64,000 bases of DNA from Neoalteromonas flava. GTDB lineage: Bacteria; Pseudomonadota; Gammaproteobacteria; Enterobacterales; Alteromonadaceae. Shown here in pieces: positions 16,793 to 24,773 of this stretch. Under the pieces are notes generated by a model. It saw only the letters and a program-made list of their open reading frames with translations. It searched no databases and was not told the DNA's origin. A program made the translations under genes and the position numbers. Where the stretch lies: NCBI RefSeq assembly GCF_002807685.1, contig NZ_PEAX01000003.1, positions 372,001-436,000 on the forward strand, in the 5' to 3' direction. Within the stretch, counting starts at the first letter, position 1; the number at the start of each line of letters is the position of its first letter.

Positions 16793-17154
16793 CCCACTTA
16801 GCTAAATACGCGCGCAGCACAATATGTGTCATTCATACACGGGGTGTTACGACCCTGTTTCCCTATTTTTACCCCGCTGGTACCCCTATATTTTATGAAG
16901 TGCCAATTCTTATAGGTAAGTTGAATGTAAAGTCCTAGGTATAATACTTACGCGAGGTAGATACCGTCATTCAAAAAGTTCAGTGTCCTACAACGAACCT
17001 TATACTTGGGTAATTGACTCTTGCTGACCTGAATTAGCAGAGCTGGTAGATCATATTGACGCATAGTACGTATATGGGCTAACGTGAGCTGGTGGATTGC
17101 ATATCACAAGGACTAGGTTGTTGATGTTTACAGCCTCTCGTAAATTTACAATAA
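16793..17154. other. 362-base non-coding stretch with a strong -10 box
   Basis: TCCTAGGTATAAT gives a perfect -10 (16940-16945), but the nearest TTGAAT (16921-16926) is only 13 bases away, so the -35 is poor. Transcription from here would give about 200 bases before the next gene. I saw no tRNA, no terminator and no convincing reading frame. It could be a long leader or a small RNA. Confidence 0.3.
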
Positions 17155-17637
17155 ATGGATATTCACATGGATGTAGTTTCAGCCATATTTGCGACGTACA
17201 TTGACGCTGTTTCAAACAAGTTTCACGATAGGTTAACTGACCAGTTCGGTACTGAAGTTCAAGCTAAAGTGGTTCAATATAATGGCCATAGCATTTCCTA
17301 TTCACATCAGTTGTGGCGCATTCAAGATAAGTCGGTGTGCGGAACGATAGACAACGACCTCAATCAAAAGTCCAGATGCACTCAGGCAGCAAAAGCCATG
17401 TTTAATGAAATGTGTATGTATTTACAAAGTAACCCTCAGTCAGGTTGGCGTTATACAAAAACCAAGAATATGTACTGTAATGCAGCTACAAATTATAAGC
17501 CTGTAATTGCAACCGTGTCGTTTGATGAGCAGAGCGATAGCAAGAAGAAGCAGGAAGCGTGCAGTGTTGCAACATTGCGTGTTATGGAGAGCGCTACGGC
17601 TGAAAATATCAAAGCACGCGATATTGCGTGTAAGTGA
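17155..17637 (+). CDS. Hypothetical cysteine-rich protein of the island
   Basis: 160 residues, or 156 if the second ATG (17167) is used. Six cysteines are spread through the chain (VCGT, RCTQ, MCMY, YCNA, ACSV, ACK), and the middle reads SGWRYTKTKNMYCNAA. No signal peptide, membrane helix or known catalytic motif is visible, so the cysteines may bind metal or be structural. It follows the replication-like gene after a 360-base gap. Codon pattern and length support a real gene; function unknown. Confidence 0.55.
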   Translation: MDIHMDVVSAIFATYIDAVSNKFHDRLTDQFGTEVQAKVVQYNGHSISYSHQLWRIQDKSVCGTIDNDLNQKSRCTQAAKAMFNEMCMYLQSNPQSGWRYTKTKNMYCNAATNYKPVIATVSFDEQSDSKKKQEACSVATLRVMESATAENIKARDIACK

Positions 17638-17921
17638 GTATGTTTGCGCTTTATTGACTGTTACAGGTAACTTCTTGCCCGTCATTCTCGAGTGAGTGGT
17701 ACTAATAATGGGGGCCGGTCAAGGCGACGCAGGGGCGTTAAAGGACCGAATCATTTTGGGGTACAGTTCACTAGTCGCCATTTACGAGTATAAATTTACT
17801 ACTACTGCTTTTTTGTGGTGCAGCTCAACCACATCAAAGGTAAGATACTAGCCTTGCTTAAATTAGGGCAAGTTAAAAGTGGATGCACGCATCGTTATAC
17901 TAAGGATAGGGCTTAACGGAT

Positions 17922-18800
17922 ATGAAGCTTCTCAATATAGGCTTTTTTGTAATAACAGCAGTACTCTCTTCAAACTTCAGTCATGCACAAGATAAAGCTA
18001 GTTTACTTGAGCAATATAAAGCTGAAGCGAAGCGCCAGGCTGAAAGTTTCCCTATTGCTATCAACGAAAGGAATCTTCTGCGAAATGCATTCATAGAAGG
18101 AACAACGCATGTTTTTGAAATACAGGTCATTGATAGGCTTGCATCGGATATTAGCGACGGCGAGAAAGCAAAAATTGAAAAGCAGCTTGATGGGACATTG
18201 GGAGCCCTCTACTGTAAAGATGGGACCAATGAAAGCGTTCCCCGTACATTAGGCGTAGCCATAGAGTACCGCTATCTGGATAAAATGTTGACGCCATTCC
18301 AGTCTGTCGTCTTCAGTCAAAATAAATGCGATGGTGTTACAGCAATCACTATGACTGATAGAACCGAAGATGAAATCCGCGTTGAAATGCAGATCCGAGA
18401 GCTGATGAAGGTTGGCACTGGTAGTGTAGAAGTGTGCAAAGAATATCTAGGTACAGGCATTTTATCAGTCTCTTTTAGCAATGAAGGCCCAAACAGAGCG
18501 GTTATTTGGGTTTCAGACGAGTACATAGTAAATACGATAATGTTTACTCTGGATAAATCTCAGGTGATTGAGTTTAGGGAAACTCTCAATGAAGCTGAAA
18601 TAAAAGCGGCAAGTGCACCTAATTTAGAGAATTTGAATTTAAGTTCATTTGGGGCAGGTGCAAGCAAGGTCAAGCTGTTAGGGAAAAAAGGTCAAGTATA
18701 TGGTTATTTTACTTACGCACAAACGGTTGATAGGGTGTATCTATCCTTAGATGCAAAAACAATTAATCACTGCCTATCTCAGATCACACCTTTCTTATAA
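17922..18800 (+). CDS. Hypothetical exported protein of the island
   Basis: 292 residues beginning with a good signal peptide (MKLLNIGFFVITAVLSSNFS, cleavage near SHAQ). The mature part has a helical start (LLEQYKAEAKRQAES) and mixed alpha/beta text with four cysteines; no known motif was recognised. It is preceded by a 280-base space with no clear signals and faces the leftward gene at 18943. Its periplasmic location inside a mobile island makes host-envelope modification or exclusion functions possible, but this is a guess. Confidence 0.6.
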   Translation: MKLLNIGFFVITAVLSSNFSHAQDKASLLEQYKAEAKRQAESFPIAINERNLLRNAFIEGTTHVFEIQVIDRLASDISDGEKAKIEKQLDGTLGALYCKDGTNESVPRTLGVAIEYRYLDKMLTPFQSVVFSQNKCDGVTAITMTDRTEDEIRVEMQIRELMKVGTGSVEVCKEYLGTGILSVSFSNEGPNRAVIWVSDEYIVNTIMFTLDKSQVIEFRETLNEAEIKAASAPNLENLNLSSFGAGASKVKLLGKKGQVYGYFTYAQTVDRVYLSLDAKTINHCLSQITPFL

Positions 18801-18923
18801 AACCGTAAAGAAAAAAGTTTTGGACGGATCCTGTTATTCAAGAGTAATACGCCCATTCATTTTGGGTTTGATAGAGGATTTCAACCCGCAATTGAAGAAA
18901 ATTGGGAGCCCAGCGAGTAATTT

Positions 18924-18948
18924 CTCAGCGAGTAGCAACTTGTTAGGC
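18924..18948 (-). repeat. attC-like sequence at the 3' end of the 382-residue gene
   Basis: Read leftward the gene ends in GCCTAACAAGTTGCT: the stop codon TAA lies inside GCCTAAC (18942-18948), an exact match to the integron attC end motif RYYYAAC. The same CTAACAA.TTGCT occurs at the end of the next gene. The rest of a paired attC hairpin is not evident here. Confidence 0.4.
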
Positions 18949-20091
18949 TTCGCCTGCGCGAATTGCTTGCTCCCTAAAATATTTCGCCAACTCTTGGTTC
19001 GCATTCTCGAATGCTTCCTTATTTTTACTTTCTTGCTTTATGGATGCCCTCAAAACAGAGATTTCCTCAGAGGAATGAAATTGCGCCAAAATCTCAAGCA
19101 GTTTGTTATCTTCAAGGAGTTCTGTAAATGTACTTCTCGAAGAGACCAGTGAGCCACCATATGGCCTAGATTTATAAGTGTCTTCAATGATTTTGTAGAA
19201 AGCTTTCATTCTGCCTCTTCCACGCTCACTCAACGCCAAGTAGTTCCTATAGAGCGTTGAGTCTTTTTTAAAGAGACTTCCTTGGGATCGAATCAACTTT
19301 ACGCACAAATGATACTGACCTGAATAGTATAGCCATTGCATCTTGTAGACAAAACGCTCCCTATCTAGTGGACTATAATTTAGCACTAACTTTTGAAGGT
19401 GGCAGAAAAGCTCATATAGCTCGAAAAAATTACGATGGCGGTAGCTGATGGATGGGTCAACCGGGCGGATAACTCGTCCATTGACCTTGGTTCTGCAGTG
19501 CCTTTCTAGATCGCGCTTGCCGAAGTGATACACATGAATTTTCTCCCTTACCTTCTCAAGAAGAATAAGCTCTTCAGCGGTGGCATACGTGTGAAAGCTG
19601 AGTACCTTGTTAGCTAGTTCATCAATATCTAAGGTCAGATCTTGGATATCTTCCCCCACAACAAGAAGAGCATCTTTTACGCGGGGGTCGTAAAGATAAG
19701 ACTCATTAAGACACTTGTTCTGAAGTCCAAGTAGTATGTCATCTTCAGAAAGATTGCCTGCACGAATTTTTGACTGGAAGAAAGATGGACTATGGGTGCT
19801 ATGACGCATAACCAAGTCAAACAACGAGAATAATTTTTTGTATGCGTCAAATAGCGCAAGCTCAACAATCGGCCTTAGCTTCTTTCTACGTTTTCGCTCT
19901 GGTAGATATGAGAATACCAACCAAAAAAACATTGCCGCGACCAATGAGAGCAAAATAGGGAGCAGTATGTTGCTTTGCTCAGCCCATGCATCAAGGGATG
20001 TGAGCCACTCTCGCGTATGGTCACGAATGATATCTGCCAGTTTTTCCGAAGACTCCATTTCCGTAATCCATTTCTTGTGGCCTTCACGCAT
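18943..20091 (-). CDS. Hypothetical membrane-anchored protein, cassette-like
   Basis: 382 residues. One strong membrane helix (about 42-64, ILLPILLSLVAAMFFWLVF) is followed by a basic stretch ERKRRKKL, so the large C-terminal part is probably cytoplasmic. That part is helical and charged, with YHFGKRDLERHCR and VKLIRSQGSLFKKD but no family I recognise. No clear ribosome site precedes the first ATG; an ATG at codon 12 (MESSEKLADI) is an alternative. It begins directly after an attC-like segment and its stop codon lies in another, as in integron gene cassettes. Function unknown. Confidence 0.6.
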   Translation of the reverse strand: MREGHKKWITEMESSEKLADIIRDHTREWLTSLDAWAEQSNILLPILLSLVAAMFFWLVFSYLPERKRRKKLRPIVELALFDAYKKLFSLFDLVMRHSTHSPSFFQSKIRAGNLSEDDILLGLQNKCLNESYLYDPRVKDALLVVGEDIQDLTLDIDELANKVLSFHTYATAEELILLEKVREKIHVYHFGKRDLERHCRTKVNGRVIRPVDPSISYRHRNFFELYELFCHLQKLVLNYSPLDRERFVYKMQWLYYSGQYHLCVKLIRSQGSLFKKDSTLYRNYLALSERGRGRMKAFYKIIEDTYKSRPYGGSLVSSRSTFTELLEDNKLLEILAQFHSSEEISVLRASIKQESKNKEAFENANQELAKYFREQAIRAGEA

Positions 20092-20177
20092 TATTAAGCG
20101 GGGCGAAATTGTTGGCTAAAATCGCGAGGAACGAATCTAGCCAACTGTTTAGTGTCCGTTTGAGCAATTTGTTAGGT
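20092..20177 (-). repeat. attC-like site between the 327- and 382-residue genes
   Basis: Read leftward: ACCTAAC (20171-20177, matching RYYYAAC and holding the upstream gene's stop codon), AAATTG, CTCAAACGGAC (20154-20164, like the L box of class 1 attC sites), then an 8-base perfect stem GTTGGCTA/TAGCCAAC (20111-20118, 20138-20145), ending CGCTTAATA at the next gene's ATG. The left half is close to classical attC; the right half is degenerate (CTTAATA instead of GTTRRRY). Confidence 0.5.
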
Positions 20178-21155
20178 GAATATAGTACCAATGTAATTTA
20201 ATACTTTATTACAATAAGTTAATAATGGCGCTAAGTATGATTTTGCAGCATCAATTTTATCCACAGCGGTTAAAAATGTGCCTATGACCAGCAAGAATGT
20301 CAAGAAAGCCATCCATCTCTGCAAGCTAACTTGTTGCCGCTGAATCACTCTATTATTTTCAGCATTAGCTAATTTTTCTTTGGTTAAAGTGAAATAATGA
20401 ATCCCATTTCCTTTCATTTTGTATAGTGGATCAGGATCATGATTTGCTGAGATTTTTTGAATCTCTTTATCTTCTACACATGAATCTAAAATCCATTCCA
20501 GCGATTGTGATACTTTCTGATAAATTTCAATTTTCCCTAAGTAATGATTTCCGAAAATAAGCTGTGATAGTTCACTTTTTCTGAAAGTGCCTTTGCGCAA
20601 AAAATCATCACTATTCATTAGAGCTTCATAAATTTCGAATTTGGATCTAAGAGGTGTTCTTATTCTCCTGTGAATACGTTGCTTATTAACAAAGCTCTTA
20701 AACTTATAAAAAAGTATTTCTATATATATAAGCCTAAATTTTCTTAACAGGTATAGCCTAATTAAAGTAAGTAATGAGCATTTTCGCTCTCTTAAATCCC
20801 ATAACCCAAAAAACAAGTTCACATCAATTCGTGAGTACATCAAGAAGTCAGCCGACAATAGAGTCGGTTGCCATTCAACATCATGTATGCTCTTCTTGAC
20901 TCCAGCTAAAATATTGCCCCATCTCTTTCCATTTTTAATGGGCATAAATTCACATTTAATCTCTAATGCACCGCGACTGTTTTCTGGGATCTTGGAAATA
21001 TCTTCATTCGTACCTTTGGGTATAAAAATATGGACTTCGTAAAAGTCATTTCTTTTAGCTTCATCCGAGGTCAGTGAAAATTGACTTGGGCAGATATGTT
21101 TTGAGAAGTAGCAAATTAAATGAAATCTAATATTGTTAATTAATAAATTAAACAT
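20172..21155 (-). CDS. Hypothetical protein with C-terminal membrane helix, cassette-like
   Basis: 327 residues. Basic and aromatic-rich middle (RLYLLRKFRLIYIEILFYKFK), polar N-terminal domain with DFYEVHIFIPKGTNEDI, and one C-terminal membrane helix near 280-300 (WMAFLTFLLVIGTFLTAV). Markedly A+T rich. The stop codon lies within ACCTAAC, an attC-like end. I recognise no family. A C-terminal anchor in this gene and an N-terminal anchor in the next suggest they could work together at the membrane, but that is speculation. Confidence 0.55.
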   Translation of the reverse strand: MFNLLINNIRFHLICYFSKHICPSQFSLTSDEAKRNDFYEVHIFIPKGTNEDISKIPENSRGALEIKCEFMPIKNGKRWGNILAGVKKSIHDVEWQPTLLSADFLMYSRIDVNLFFGLWDLRERKCSLLTLIRLYLLRKFRLIYIEILFYKFKSFVNKQRIHRRIRTPLRSKFEIYEALMNSDDFLRKGTFRKSELSQLIFGNHYLGKIEIYQKVSQSLEWILDSCVEDKEIQKISANHDPDPLYKMKGNGIHYFTLTKEKLANAENNRVIQRQQVSLQRWMAFLTFLLVIGTFLTAVDKIDAAKSYLAPLLTYCNKVLNYIGTIFT

Positions 21156-21249
21156 CGGACCCCATAGCTAGACTTTGAAAATTCACATAGCGCTCCGTTT
21201 AAAGGGGACAAACATGCCCCGAGTGGGCGAATAAAAACTTTTGTTATAT
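21156..21249 (-). repeat. Possible degenerate attC-like site
   Basis: Read leftward from the end of the 116-residue gene: ATATAACAAAA (GTTATAT on the plus strand, 21243-21249), a segment with GGGGC..GTCCCC, then AAACGGAGCGCTATGTG. These elements are in attC order (end motif, central stem, GCGYTAT-like end), but each departs from consensus, and about 30 more bases precede the next ATG. Confidence 0.3.
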
Positions 21250-21253
21250 GCAA

Positions 21254-21604
21254 TTACCGTATACATTTTTTTATCATATGCCCACAGATCGCAGCTAACC
21301 CCCAAAAGACAAATGAGAAAGCCACCATGCCAAATAAAGGGCCATATGGAAATTCGCGGTAAACTTTACTTTGTTCTGAAATGAGTGTCTCAAATACAGC
21401 ATAAAAAATTGCAATTCCAGCTAAAGAGAAAAACAAGAATCCGATGAGCATAGTAAAAAACACGATTGGTTTTTGAAGTCTTTCAAATAGTAAACCAGCT
21501 AAAATAGCCTCAATTAAACCCACTTTTGCATCCTTGGCATATAACAATTTAATAGTGCGCAAATTGCGCATATTTCTATTAATCCTACTCTTGCTGTTAT
21601 CCAT
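21254..21604 (-). CDS. Small hypothetical protein with two membrane helices
   Basis: 116 residues. Basic N-terminus (INRNMRNLRTIK), then helices near 52-73 (FFTMLIGFLFFSLAGIAIFYA) and 90-108 (LFGMVAFSFVFWGLAAICG), ending in MIKKCIR. No family recognised. First of three leftward genes separated by attC-like sequences. Small two-helix proteins with basic ends occur among toxins, immunity and phage-exclusion proteins, yet nothing here decides between them. Confidence 0.5.
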   Translation of the reverse strand: MDNSKSRINRNMRNLRTIKLLYAKDAKVGLIEAILAGLLFERLQKPIVFFTMLIGFLFFSLAGIAIFYAVFETLISEQSKVYREFPYGPLFGMVAFSFVFWGLAAICGHMIKKCIR

Positions 21605-21914
21605 AATGCCATGATTAGTAAGTTTCTGAAAGCCAGAGGATACTATGCTTTCGATGCAATAGCGGTATTTGCGATTTGGACAAAAGGGAGTGATTGGGTC
21701 GTTTTCCTGAATATGGGAGCAAACGTCTGTTTCAAACAGTCAATACAAAATTATTTACGCTTTGTATCCCTAGGTAGACGTCTAATTCATTGAATTTGTT
21801 ACCACCGAGCAGGGAATGAATCTTGACCATTTTGACGTATGCGTATGTCTGCTTCACGTATATTGCCGAATCTGACAATTTCTCGATTATTAACGTAAGT
21901 AAATTTAAAAAGAA
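21605..21914. other. 310-base space between cassette-like genes and the integrase gene
   Basis: No reliable gene. A 60-codon frame (21611-21793) has no ribosome site and no protein-like pattern. No terminator or attachment-like repeat was found. Confidence 0.3.
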
Positions 21915-23516
21915 CTATCCCTTACGTCTGTTCGTAAACCTTGAAAATGCTATCCCACTTAAATCATACTCATAGTCAATAGCATCCATATACTGCTTCA
22001 ATGTAGCTATATCAACGCCGTGATTATAAACACGGTTTCTTGTCCCAATCTGCTCGTGACCAGTAAGGTAGTGGTGCATTGAATCAGGCAAATACTGACC
22101 ACCTATTTGCGTTTTGTTCACTCGTGTAACGAAAGTATGGCGCATTGAATGAAGTGATACTTTGGAGCCATTCTCATTTGTTTTACCTATACCAACGTAC
22201 TTTAAGAAATAATCGTTGAACCAGAGGGACGCTTTCTCCCCAATTGGTTTATTTTTCATACGATGAAGGTCATTCAGCACAAATTGATGTTCGCTTAAGC
22301 TAGATACGAAGTTCAAAAAGCCTGCATTAATTATAGTTTGGGGAATTGGTATGATTCTCTCAGACCACTTATTCTTTTTGCCTTTTTCTAATCCATTTTC
22401 AGCATGTTTTGGGTTGTGCCATTTGCTGTTTATGTCAAATACCCATGCTCCATCCATTTGGTAGATATCTTGTTTCTCTAGGCTTGCGATTTCGCCGACT
22501 CGCATTCCGGTAGTTAATGCAATCAATGGTAACCAAAAGTGAAAGTCCTTAGGCTTCTCTCTCGATCTGAGGTGGTCGCTATATAGATAACTACCAAGCA
22601 TATTTTTGAGTTGTTGGGCATTGAACTCGGTTTTGACGATCTTGTTTGCCTCAAGCACTCTCTTACTGATTTTCAGGTAGCTAGAGTAGTCCTTTGAATT
22701 TAAATGCCTAGAGTGTATCCACGTTAAGAATGAGCGCACTGCTGAAAAGTGAGAGTTTAGGCCCTCAGGTGCTAAGACTCTCGCATGCTCTTGGGTAGCT
22801 AACTGTCCCCACCAATCTGCAATTAGAGCAGACTCTACAGGTCGTGATTTTGGAAACCTCACGTTTGCGGGAAGTTTTTCTAAGATTTCTCTATAGCGTT
22901 GAACATCTTTGCCCGAAATGCTTTGCGTGAGCGTCTCTAAGCCCATTATTTCGACAAAGCGCAATAAGTATAGTTTTTTCATAGAAAGCGTGCGAGGGCG
23001 CCATTCAGGCGCTTTGGTAGAAATATAGGTCTTAAGAGCTGATTTTAGCGTCTCGTTATCAACCGCATTGTCGTCATCCACGCGACCCGAAGAAGCCAGT
23101 GCATCAATGATGGCTGCACTTTTCTTATTGCGTGTAGACTGATGGCGTAGCTCTGACTGGAGTTGTCTATTTTGATCAGCTAACTCACTAAAGTGTCTGA
23201 CTACCTGTCTCGTTCTTAATACTGTTCTCCAGTGTGGTGCGTTTTCAGAAACGCTATTTATCAGGAAATCGATTTCATTTTTGATTGCCTTGATCAGTTG
23301 AGCTTCCCGTTGATGATTCATGTCGTCGCTACCTAATAACACGCACTTAAAATTGTTGATGAGTGGCATGATATTGAAGTAACGAATTTTTGCTACACAG
23401 AAAAATTGGGTATGTAGCGAGAAGCGAAATTCTCTGCGTCCGCTTTTCCTAGGGCAAACAATGCGAATGTAGTAAGTGTGATTTCTGTTCGTTAGAAGGT
23501 AGGGAAGCTTCTGCAT
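21915..23516 (-). CDS. Tyrosine recombinase, integrase of the ssrA island
   Basis: About 533 residues from the ATG at 23516, which has AAAGG seven bases before it; a GTG nine bases upstream is possible. The C-terminal catalytic domain shows the first Arg in TTGMRVGEIASL, HSMRHTFVTRV (His-x-x-Arg), LTGHEQIG and the nucleophile in RVYNHG. The core-binding domain lies near 160-290 (APEWRPRTLSMKKLYLLRFVEIM). It starts about 55 bases from the ssrA repeat and reads into the island, as expected for the enzyme that inserted it. The GTGTGACAC pairs near both island ends are candidate arm sites, and one overlaps this gene's start, which could allow self-repression. Confidence 0.93.
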   Translation of the reverse strand: MQKLPYLLTNRNHTYYIRIVCPRKSGRREFRFSLHTQFFCVAKIRYFNIMPLINNFKCVLLGSDDMNHQREAQLIKAIKNEIDFLINSVSENAPHWRTVLRTRQVVRHFSELADQNRQLQSELRHQSTRNKKSAAIIDALASSGRVDDDNAVDNETLKSALKTYISTKAPEWRPRTLSMKKLYLLRFVEIMGLETLTQSISGKDVQRYREILEKLPANVRFPKSRPVESALIADWWGQLATQEHARVLAPEGLNSHFSAVRSFLTWIHSRHLNSKDYSSYLKISKRVLEANKIVKTEFNAQQLKNMLGSYLYSDHLRSREKPKDFHFWLPLIALTTGMRVGEIASLEKQDIYQMDGAWVFDINSKWHNPKHAENGLEKGKKNKWSERIIPIPQTIINAGFLNFVSSLSEHQFVLNDLHRMKNKPIGEKASLWFNDYFLKYVGIGKTNENGSKVSLHSMRHTFVTRVNKTQIGGQYLPDSMHHYLTGHEQIGTRNRVYNHGVDIATLKQYMDAIDYEYDLSGIAFSRFTNRRKG

Positions 23517-23538
23517 GTGTGACACCTTTGTGTGACAC
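23517..23538. repeat. Paired GTGTGACAC repeats near the right island end
   Basis: GTGTGACAC at 23517-23525 and 23530-23538, directly repeated 13 bases apart, as are the pair at 10641-10663. They lie on top of the integrase ribosome site. Confidence 0.6.
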
Positions 23539-23570
23539 TACTCGCAATTTCCACAGTGTTGGTTGATGTA

Positions 23571-23621
23571 ACCCTCTGATTTTCAGAGGGTTAATCTAGA
23601 AGGTGGTGGAGCTGGCGGGAT
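23571..23621. repeat. Right attachment repeat (3' end of ssrA)
   Basis: The ssrA 3' end and terminator region, repeated at 10511-10560. The shared block ends in GAGCTGGCGGGAT, the acceptor-stem/T-arm part of tmRNA, a common integration target. Confidence 0.9.
23572..23590 (-). terminator. Probable ssrA terminator hairpin
   Basis: CCCTCTGA, loop of three, TCAGAGGG, located 14 bases beyond the mature tmRNA 3' end. Only two T follow on the transcribed strand, so it may act mainly as a stabilising or processing hairpin. Confidence 0.55.
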
Positions 23622-23963
23622 TTGAACCCGCGTCCAGAAAGTGTCTACCGTCGGTACTACATGCTTAGTTTGTCATTTATTTAACCTCGTGGAACTCCGA
23701 CAAACAGGATTTCCTTGCGGCTGGCCTGATACTATTTCGCGGTTCAACCTCAGACAAGTTTCCCTCGCTATCCTGCTTATATGACCTTCCGAATCCCCGC
23801 TAGCAGAAAGAGACTGAGGTGGAAGGGCCTATACCGGTTATTAAGCGGCTAGTGCGTAGTTTTCGTCGTTTGCGACTATTTAATTGCGGCTTTTTAAAGA
23901 GGCAAACCGCACCTCTGCATGCACCTAAAGCGTCTCAAATCCTGTCGAATCCTAATCAGCCCC
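23604..23963 (-). ncRNA. ssrA: Transfer-messenger RNA
   Basis: About 360 bases. The 5' end is GGGGCTGATTAGGATTCGAC and the 3' end has GGGTTCAAATCCCGCC then AGCTCCACCA with an encoded CCA. The tag frame (23841-23873) reads ANDENYALAA and stop, the same tag as in Escherichia coli. It acts with SmpB (gene at 26231) to release stalled ribosomes and mark the products for ClpXP/ClpAP. The 3' end is the integration site of the island; the gene remains intact because the element brings the same terminal bases. Confidence 0.97.
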
Positions 23964-24023
23964 AGACCGCATAGTCTAGCATAGGGTGGGGTTAAAATTC
24001 TAACGACTTTGAATCACGTAGCG

Positions 24024-24671
24024 TTATTTTTTGACGAATTGGCGCTTTTTTAAGCGCATTAGGAAAAGGCCTCCAAAAATAGCAAGTAACGTAAAGGCGG
24101 CTGGCTCAGATACGGGCTGTGCGCTCAATGATGTTGGGGCACCTGTTACCACTATGTTATCTAGGAAGTTACCCACTGTACCAGAATGCGGTTGTACCGA
24201 AGAGAACAATAACGTTGTCGTACTTGACGCCGCACGGAATGTGGCGTTGAAAAACGACCACTCTCCAACTATGTGATCGGTCATTATTTGCTCAAAAAAG
24301 TTCGATTGCCCATTTGATAGAGACACTTGGAAAGCTTCATCGTTTGAGCGGCGCGCGCGGTAGAAAAAGGATAAGTCATAAAGACTGTTTACCGTGGTAT
24401 TGAAACTTTGCGCAATGGTGAATTGTTGACCGCTATTGGCGTGTGCATTTAGTTCTGCGAATTGAGTTCCGTCAACCGCTTTAACACCTAGGAAATCATC
24501 CCAGATTTCAATGTTGCTGCCTGTCCAGCCATTCACATCAGCAGAATAAAACCAACGCCAAGTGCCTGGATTAACAGCATTATCTTCAAAGCTACCATTA
24601 ACAATTAGGTTGGCATTTGCCGTCGCTGCAATAGCGCTAAGCAATACAAAAGTACAAATCTTTTTCAACAT
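24024..24671 (-). CDS. PEP-CTERM sorting-domain exported protein
   Basis: 215 residues. Signal peptide (MLKKICTFVLLSAIAATANA), then a beta-rich domain starting NLIVNGSFEDN, with GTQFAELNAH, similar to DUF642/carbohydrate-binding-like folds. The C-terminus has VSEPAAFTLLAIFGGLFLM and RLKKR: the tripartite PEP-CTERM signal (here SEP), removed by exosortase and tied to exopolysaccharide export. No exosortase gene is in the window. Upstream, AGACCTCA/TGAGGTCT (24679-24686, 24718-24725) is a perfect inverted repeat in the leader. Confidence 0.88.
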   Translation of the reverse strand: MLKKICTFVLLSAIAATANANLIVNGSFEDNAVNPGTWRWFYSADVNGWTGSNIEIWDDFLGVKAVDGTQFAELNAHANSGQQFTIAQSFNTTVNSLYDLSFFYRARRSNDEAFQVSLSNGQSNFFEQIMTDHIVGEWSFFNATFRAASSTTTLLFSSVQPHSGTVGNFLDNIVVTGAPTSLSAQPVSEPAAFTLLAIFGGLFLMRLKKRQFVKK

Positions 24672-24773
24672 GGATTTTAGACCTCAGACCAAAATTTGCG
24701 CGATCGTATCAAGTAGGTGAGGTCTGATAAGTATTAATATTCATACGTGTGTATTGCGGAGGGGAGCAGCTAA

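Larger units (their letters stand above)
10548..23616. mobile_element. Genomic island integrated in the 3' end of ssrA
   Basis: About 13 kb between direct repeats of the ssrA 3' end. The right copy completes a functional tmRNA gene; the left copy is the duplicated fragment. A tyrosine integrase gene begins 80-100 bases from the right repeat and reads inward, the usual layout for ssrA-targeting elements. A third copy of the junction (12697-12716) indicates two elements in tandem: an islet of about 2.1 kb with a nuclease gene and an element of about 10.9 kb with retron, recombinases, a replication-like gene and unknown genes. No capsid, portal or conjugation genes were seen. Genes inside are visibly more A+T rich than the flanks in several places. 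Confidence 0.88.

Noticed and set aside
17030-17110. tRNA-like text (GCAGAGCTGGTAGATCA) and GAGCTGGTGG resembling the island junction
   Set aside because: No T-arm or acceptor stem can be formed, and similarity to the 20-base junction stops after about ten bases.
18800-21700. Full integron with integrase
   Set aside because: The only tyrosine recombinase nearby is a long phage-type integrase; no intI, attI or cassette promoter was found.
21611-21793. 60-codon frame on the plus strand beside the integrase gene
   Set aside because: No ribosome site, no protein-like pattern, and it lies in a divergent regulatory-type space.
10548-23616. Prophage or conjugative element
   Set aside because: No capsid, tail, portal, terminase, relaxase-secretion or mating genes; only integration, replication-like and defence-like genes.
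24679-24725. Terminator or riboswitch before the PEP-CTERM gene
   Set aside because: The 8-base inverted repeat has a 31-base loop and no T-run; too little to call more than a repeat.
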